DNA from: Chitinophagaceae bacterium
Lineage (GTDB): Bacteria; Bacteroidota; Bacteroidia; Chitinophagales; Chitinophagaceae
Assembly: GCA_013140985.1 (NCBI GenBank)
Contig: JABFRU010000004.1
Span: 1 to 46,746, forward strand
Length of the DNA: 46,746 bases
Reading direction: 5' to 3'
The notes below the pieces were generated by a model, which worked only from the letters and a program-made list of their open reading frames with translations, made no database searches and was not told the origin of the DNA. Within the stretch, counting starts at the first letter, position 1, and every line of letters starts with the position of its first letter. The translations under genes were made by a program, and so were the position numbers. This document shows, piece after piece, positions 44,201 to 46,746 of the stretch.

Positions 44201-44700
44201 TATTCAAGGAAGAAATTGCGAAGCAGGATGATTTTGTTCAGGATTGTACCATTGATACCGATCTCGAAATATTGATACCGGATGATTATGTAGAAAGCAT
44301 CACAGAAAGATTATCATTATATCAGCGATTGGACAGCTGCGAGACAGAAGCTGATCTGGCTGATATGAAAACAGAATTCGAAGACAGGTTCGGGGCTTTA
44401 CCGCAACAGGTTGTTGATCTTTTTATCACTGTTCGCTGCCGCAAGCTGGCGGTTGACTTAGGATTTGAAAAAATGTCTTTAAAAGATAATATACTTCGCT
44501 GTTTTTTTATCAATCGTCCCGATTCACCTTATTTTGAATCAAAAACATTTGATAAGATCATTCAATTCTTACAAACGGAAACCAATAAAGGAAAACTCAA
44601 ACAAACCGGCCGTTTATTCCTGCTGACAGCAAATGATATGAAGTCGATGGATGAGATGCATTCCTTCCTTAAACAAATGCATGAATATGCAGACAGATAA
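41278..44700 (+). CDS. mfd: Transcription-repair coupling factor
   Basis: The 1140-residue protein has the UvrB-homology region at the N-terminus, the RNA-polymerase interaction domain (ELQPGDFVTHIDHGVGVFSG), the helicase core with Walker A GDVGFGKTEVAIRAAFK, DEEQ in VVDEEQKFGVGHKEK, TLTATPIPRTLQF and the motif TNIVESGVDIPNVNTI, QLRGRVGRSNK, and the C-terminal TRCF domain. It removes stalled RNA polymerase and recruits UvrA. Residues about 283-310 carry an insertion (KERNLTTKAQGTRNKRQEEE) encoded by a purine-rich tract at 42150-42190. Start ATG at 41278 has a promoter box just upstream. Confidence 0.95.
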   Translation: MSVKELLEQYQNTPRLFQLADRLSFASSQKIYLKDLRGSSSQFVVAAAFLHPSCSQLNHLIVLNDAEEAAYFHNSLENLTEALDIFYFPSSFKTRKNFHLLNSSHVMLRTEALTKLSTGGNKKIIVTYPEALFEKVVLPGTLSSNIIHIKTGDSLNMEQILLQLADYGFERTDFVYEAGQFAIRGGILDIYSFGNEKPYRVELFGNEVDSIRIVDPETQLSERRLLQVSIIPNVDTQFKNEERISLFEFLPENTIVWLQDFELCKERLEDSEEDLQIFFRIRDEIKERNLTTKAQGTRNKRQEEENDNLEKKEVTTNDFINSRDLGDYLSKKHLVEFGYQRHLANFEIEFRTKEQPAFNRQFDLLIRDLKNWESKGFQLFLFADNPKQLERLQSIFDDLKAEIVFNPITVSIHEGFIDEDQKIVCYTDHQIFQRYHKYKVKQAYNKNKALTLRTLRELQPGDFVTHIDHGVGVFSGLQKIEVNGKLQEAVRLIYRDSDILYVNINSLHKIAKYTGKEGSVPKINKLGSDVWNKLKDKTKAKVKEIAFDLIKLYAKRKAQHGFQHAPDNYMQTELEASFIYEDTPDQGKATADVKKDMESPSPMDRLVCGDVGFGKTEVAIRAAFKTNIDGKQAAILVPTTILAFQHYKTFSERLKDFPVTVDYINRFKSAKEKKETMKKVEEGKVDIIIGTHALLGKDVKFKDLGLLVVDEEQKFGVGHKEKIKTLRTAVDCLTLTATPIPRTLQFSLMGARDLSIINTPPPNRQPIQTEVQVYNEDLIREAIYFETERGGQVFFIYNRIAGLGEMTAIIQALCPDLSIGYAHGQMEGHHLEERIMDFIDKKYDVLVCTNIVESGVDIPNVNTIIVNNAHQFGLSDLHQLRGRVGRSNKKAFCYLLSPPMSTLPDDSRKRLQTLEQHSDLGSGFQIAMRDLDIRGAGNLLGGEQSGFMAEIGFEMYQKILDEAIKELKRSEFKELFKEEIAKQDDFVQDCTIDTDLEILIPDDYVESITERLSLYQRLDSCETEADLADMKTEFEDRFGALPQQVVDLFITVRCRKLAVDLGFEKMSLKDNILRCFFINRPDSPYFESKTFDKIIQFLQTETNKGKLKQTGRLFLLTANDMKSMDEMHSFLKQMHEYADR
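42150..42190. repeat. Low-complexity purine-rich repeat inside mfd
   Basis: The tract ACAAAGGCACAAGGGACAAG, then GAACAAGAGACAAGAGG, has repeated ACAAG units in place of conserved protein sequence. It lies in frame in a linker of Mfd between UvrB-like and RID domains. Confidence 0.5.
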
Positions 44701-44776
44701 TAACTAAAAACTAATAGAGAAAAGTTAGACCCCGACAGAAAACGACTCCAACTATTATCTTTTATCTATTAGTTAT
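44700..44776. repeat. 27-bp imperfect inverted repeat between mfd and the stress protein
   Basis: Arms 44700-44726 and 44750-44776 match at 21 of 27 positions. Between them the spacer begins AGACCCCGACAG, like the left arm at 149-183. It lies between convergent genes and might act in both directions as a terminator or be a mobile repeat. Confidence 0.65.
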
Positions 44777-44779
44777 TCA

Positions 44780-45610
44780 CTATTCCTCATGTACACACAT
44801 CACCGGTATGTGTGAATGAAATACCAGTTTTTTTGTATTCCGTTTTGAAAAAAGCCCTTCAAGCAGTTTGTGCTTTTTGGGAATTGCAATGATCAGGTCA
44901 AGGTTGTTTTCCTCAGCAAATTTGTTGATGCCTTCTTCCACATCCGGGTGATCGATGAAATGATATTGCGGGTTCAGATCAGTGAACATATCATGCAATT
45001 GCCATGATTCCTCAGGTGTATCAGGCTTGAAATGTTTATCGTCATGATCAACGTTGATAATGTGCAGTTCAGCATGAAACTCTTTTACCATTTCTTTGAT
45101 GGGTTCTACTGGTATTGTTTCCGCCACTTGTTTGAAATCACAGGCAAATCCTATTTTCTTAATTCCATTGCCGTATTCTTTTCCGGGCGGCACACAGATC
45201 ACCGGCCAGGTGAGATGACGGATTGCTGTTAGAGTGGTGCTTCCGAATAAAATGGTTTCCAATCCTGATGTTCCTTTGGCTCCCATCACTACTGCTAATG
45301 GCTTTACTTTTTTACACAATTCTTCCAGTTCATCCACGGTATTGCCCATTATTGACTCGGTATATACTTTTAATTTTCCGGAAGCCACATGCATGATATC
45401 TCTTTTAAGAACTTCCAGTTCAGCCTCGCTGCTTTTTTTTATTTCATCTACTGATACTAAGGCTACCGGCACTTCTCCATAAGGAACAGGGATATTGTAA
45501 ACATTGAAAAGCAATAAACTCGCATCCAATGCCACCGCCATATCAGCAGCAAAATTCACTGCGTTAACGGATATAGGAGAAAAATCGGTTGGAGCAATGA
45601 TCGTTTTCAT
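44780..45610 (-). CDS. Universal stress protein, two-domain (UspA family)
   Basis: The 276-residue protein consists of two UspA domains. The first starts MKTIIAPTDFSPISVNAVNFAADMAVALDASL and ends AVVMGAKGTSGLETILFGSTTLTAIRHLTWPVICVP, with the G-x2-G-x9-GST ATP-binding pattern. The second is IGFACDFKQVAETIPVEPIKEM and continues to SKRNTKKLVFHSHIPVMCVHEE, where the ATP motif is degenerate (KHKLLEGLFSKRNTKK). Role in stress and nucleotide binding. It is separated from mfd by the inverted repeat. Confidence 0.9.
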   Translation of the reverse strand: MKTIIAPTDFSPISVNAVNFAADMAVALDASLLLFNVYNIPVPYGEVPVALVSVDEIKKSSEAELEVLKRDIMHVASGKLKVYTESIMGNTVDELEELCKKVKPLAVVMGAKGTSGLETILFGSTTLTAIRHLTWPVICVPPGKEYGNGIKKIGFACDFKQVAETIPVEPIKEMVKEFHAELHIINVDHDDKHFKPDTPEESWQLHDMFTDLNPQYHFIDHPDVEEGINKFAEENNLDLIIAIPKKHKLLEGLFSKRNTKKLVFHSHIPVMCVHEE

Positions 45611-45806
45611 GATTGTTATTTTTAAGAAATTAAAATTAAACTTCAGGCACGGCTATTTTTCCTGATTTCAATCAGCCGTCAGCCTATTATTAATCAATCT
45701 TCCTGCCAGAAAGGTGAATGGTGAATAGTGAATGGTCAATGAGGTCGTTTATTTACGCAAATCGTTTGATTTTCTGAGCGTCATGCTATGAGCGACCCAT
45801 TCACAA
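45611..45806. other. Gene-free stretch with short TGAATGG repeats
   Basis: No gene is seen in these 196 bp. Around 45714-45740 there are tandem TGAATGGTGAATAGTGAATG-type units, and GTGAATGG reappears inverted as CCATTCAC near 45799-45806. This could be an ageing inverted repeat. It precedes the stress protein start. Confidence 0.45.
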
Positions 45807-46190
45807 TTAATCAAGAAATTGATCCAGATCCCTTCTTTCTTTTTTGGTAGGACGGCCGATCTTACTTTGCCGTTTGCCTGTATGAAAACTGGCGGCCTGG
45901 AATTGAAGCCGTTCTATTTCTTCAGCAGGGGTAATATCAATATAATTCTTGATGGCTTCTTCATATTTCACTCTTTTGTGTAAAAGACCAGTCACTTTTA
46001 TTCTCCATCGCTTTGCTTCGGTCTTTATTTCGTACTCATCTCCGATAGTTACATGTTTTGCAGGCTTTACTGCGGTACCGTTGAATTTTACTTTATTGGT
46101 ATCGCAGGCCTCTGCAGCCAATGTCCTTGTTTTGAAAAGACGAATGGCCCAGAGATATTTATCAATGCGGAGTTTTTCTTTTTCAGGCAT
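45807..46190 (-). CDS. S4-domain RNA-binding protein (Hsp15/HslR type)
   Basis: The 127-residue protein begins LRIDKYLWAIRLFKTRTLAAEACDTNKVKFNGTAVKPAKHVTIGDEYEI, an S4 domain of the Hsp15 type, and ends with a basic tail (KIGRPTKKERRDLDQFLD). Hsp15 binds 50S subunits with stuck tRNA in other bacteria. The lengths and tail match. It is 2 bp downstream of the XRE regulator gene, so the two are likely co-transcribed. Confidence 0.88.
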   Translation of the reverse strand: MPEKEKLRIDKYLWAIRLFKTRTLAAEACDTNKVKFNGTAVKPAKHVTIGDEYEIKTEAKRWRIKVTGLLHKRVKYEEAIKNYIDITPAEEIERLQFQAASFHTGKRQSKIGRPTKKERRDLDQFLD

Positions 46191-46192
46191 CG

Positions 46193-46393
46193 TTAGTCGT
46201 TCTTTTCCAGTTCAAAAATATCCTCCACTTTCTTCTTAAATATCTTAGCGATTTTCAGCGCCAGGACTGTTGAAGGAACATACATTGATGTTTCTATTGC
46301 AAAGATAGTTTGACGGGAAACTCCTAATTCCTCCGCAAGCTCCGTTTGGGTAATGTTGTTTTCTGTACGGAATCCTTTTACTTTATTCTTCAT
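46193..46393 (-). CDS. XRE-family helix-turn-helix regulator, 66 aa
   Basis: The protein is a single HTH domain: NITQTELAEELGVSRQTIFAIETSMYVPSTVLALKIAKIF, with the TQTELAEELGVSRQTIFAIE motif of the XRE family. KVEDIFELEKN at the end matches small stand-alone members. It overlaps the upstream membrane protein gene by 11 bp, so the pair is translationally coupled. Confidence 0.9.
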   Translation of the reverse strand: MKNKVKGFRTENNITQTELAEELGVSRQTIFAIETSMYVPSTVLALKIAKIFKKKVEDIFELEKND

Positions 46394-46724
46394 TTTGAAT
46401 TTTCATCTTATTTCTTATTAATACAAAATTGAAGCGAACAATATAAGCAAGCCAAAATATGAATAATGTTTTTACAAACAACATGAGTTCAGCGTCACGT
46501 GGAGGGTCCCTCATAAAACCGACACGTATTAATGAGTAAGCCAGGAACAGGATCTGGGTCAATGTGGCAAGTTGAAAACTTTCCAACCTTATTTTTCTTA
46601 TATATTCATCTTCTTTTTTTTCTTTTGAAAAAAGAAGGAAGTATAAACCGAATAGCCCTGAAAAAAAGAATAGTATTAATAGAATTGGAACAGAGGGGAA
46701 TGGTAGATCATCCACCCATAGCAT
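46383..46724 (-). CDS. Small membrane protein partner of the XRE regulator
   Basis: The 113-residue protein has about three membrane helices: PSVPILLILFFFSGLFGLYFL, LATLTQILFLAYSLIRVGF, and LMLFVKTLFIFWLAYIVRF. A charged KEKKEDEYIRKIRLESF loop follows the first. Family unknown. Its ATG lies 22 bp from the right edge, and the frame is open to the edge, so an earlier start cannot be excluded. Such XRE/membrane protein pairs in Bacteroidota may form a regulatory unit, but no function is known. Confidence 0.7.
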   Translation of the reverse strand: MLWVDDLPFPSVPILLILFFFSGLFGLYFLLFSKEKKEDEYIRKIRLESFQLATLTQILFLAYSLIRVGFMRDPPRDAELMLFVKTLFIFWLAYIVRFNFVLIRNKMKIQNEE

Positions 46725-46746
46725 GAATTTATATTTTATTCTTAGC

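Noticed and set aside
1-46746. CRISPR array or tRNA genes
   Set aside because: No regularly spaced repeats of 25-40 bp with unique spacers and no tRNA-like cloverleaf with TTCGA arm was seen in the gaps.

Overview
The window comes from a Bacteroidota chromosome, most likely the Chitinophagaceae/Sphingobacteriia side. Several signs point this way: promoter -7 boxes of the TAnnTTTG type, no clear Shine-Dalgarno sites, many small SusD-free lipoproteins and secreted proteins, type IX secretion-like C-terminal tails, and housekeeping genes (Mfd, GlyRS, NuoA-N, PFOR) that look like that phylum. No tRNA, rRNA, CRISPR array, prophage or insertion-sequence transposase was recognised.

Layout. 1-149 is the 3' end of rsgA. 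471-3841 holds small unknown proteins, a gamma-carbonic anhydrase, a class III aminotransferase and a secreted two-helix membrane protein with an apparent ATA start. 3929-13610 carries a RidA homologue, a 1141-residue protease-like/TolB-propeller/outer-membrane barrel protein, an MBL-fold hydrolase, a flippase, a coiled-coil secreted protein, a di-haem peroxidase lipoprotein, ArfB and Dtd. 13612-14043 is a GxxExxY gene exactly bounded by 30-bp inverted repeats.

15024-17522 is the most interesting segment: a two-gene operon of a CHAT (caspase-like) protease with a 365-residue N-terminal domain I do not recognise, followed 12 bp later by a protein that looks like a bacterial gasdermin. It sits between a MazG-like pyrophosphohydrolase and glyS and is best read as an abortive-infection type antiphage system. 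Its leader carries an 11-bp hairpin just before the first start codon.

17625-25740 holds glyS, a DUF985 cupin, a secreted barrel-like protein, pyruvate:ferredoxin oxidoreductase and a tryptophanase-type lyase. 26361-36743 (minus strand) is a complex I operon, nuoA-B-C-D-H-I-J-K-L-M-N plus a proline-rich small protein. It lacks nuoE, nuoF and nuoG, the NADH-oxidising module. Together with PFOR (20469) and a ferredoxin-NADP reductase-like protein (37791) this suggests that reduced ferredoxin or flavodoxin may feed the chain, unless EFG is encoded elsewhere. 36855-46724 holds a TraB/GumN lipoprotein, the reductase, a large BNR-repeat secreted protein, mfd, a universal stress protein, an S4-domain RNA-binding protein and an XRE regulator/membrane protein pair.

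A second theme is the density of short non-coding repeats: a double-hairpin REP-like element (three copies), a GC-rich palindrome family (five copies, two of them in frame inside glyS and nuoL), AT-rich inverted repeats, and other inverted repeats at gene ends. One palindrome copy is bracketed by two versions of the same gene end that differ almost only at synonymous sites.
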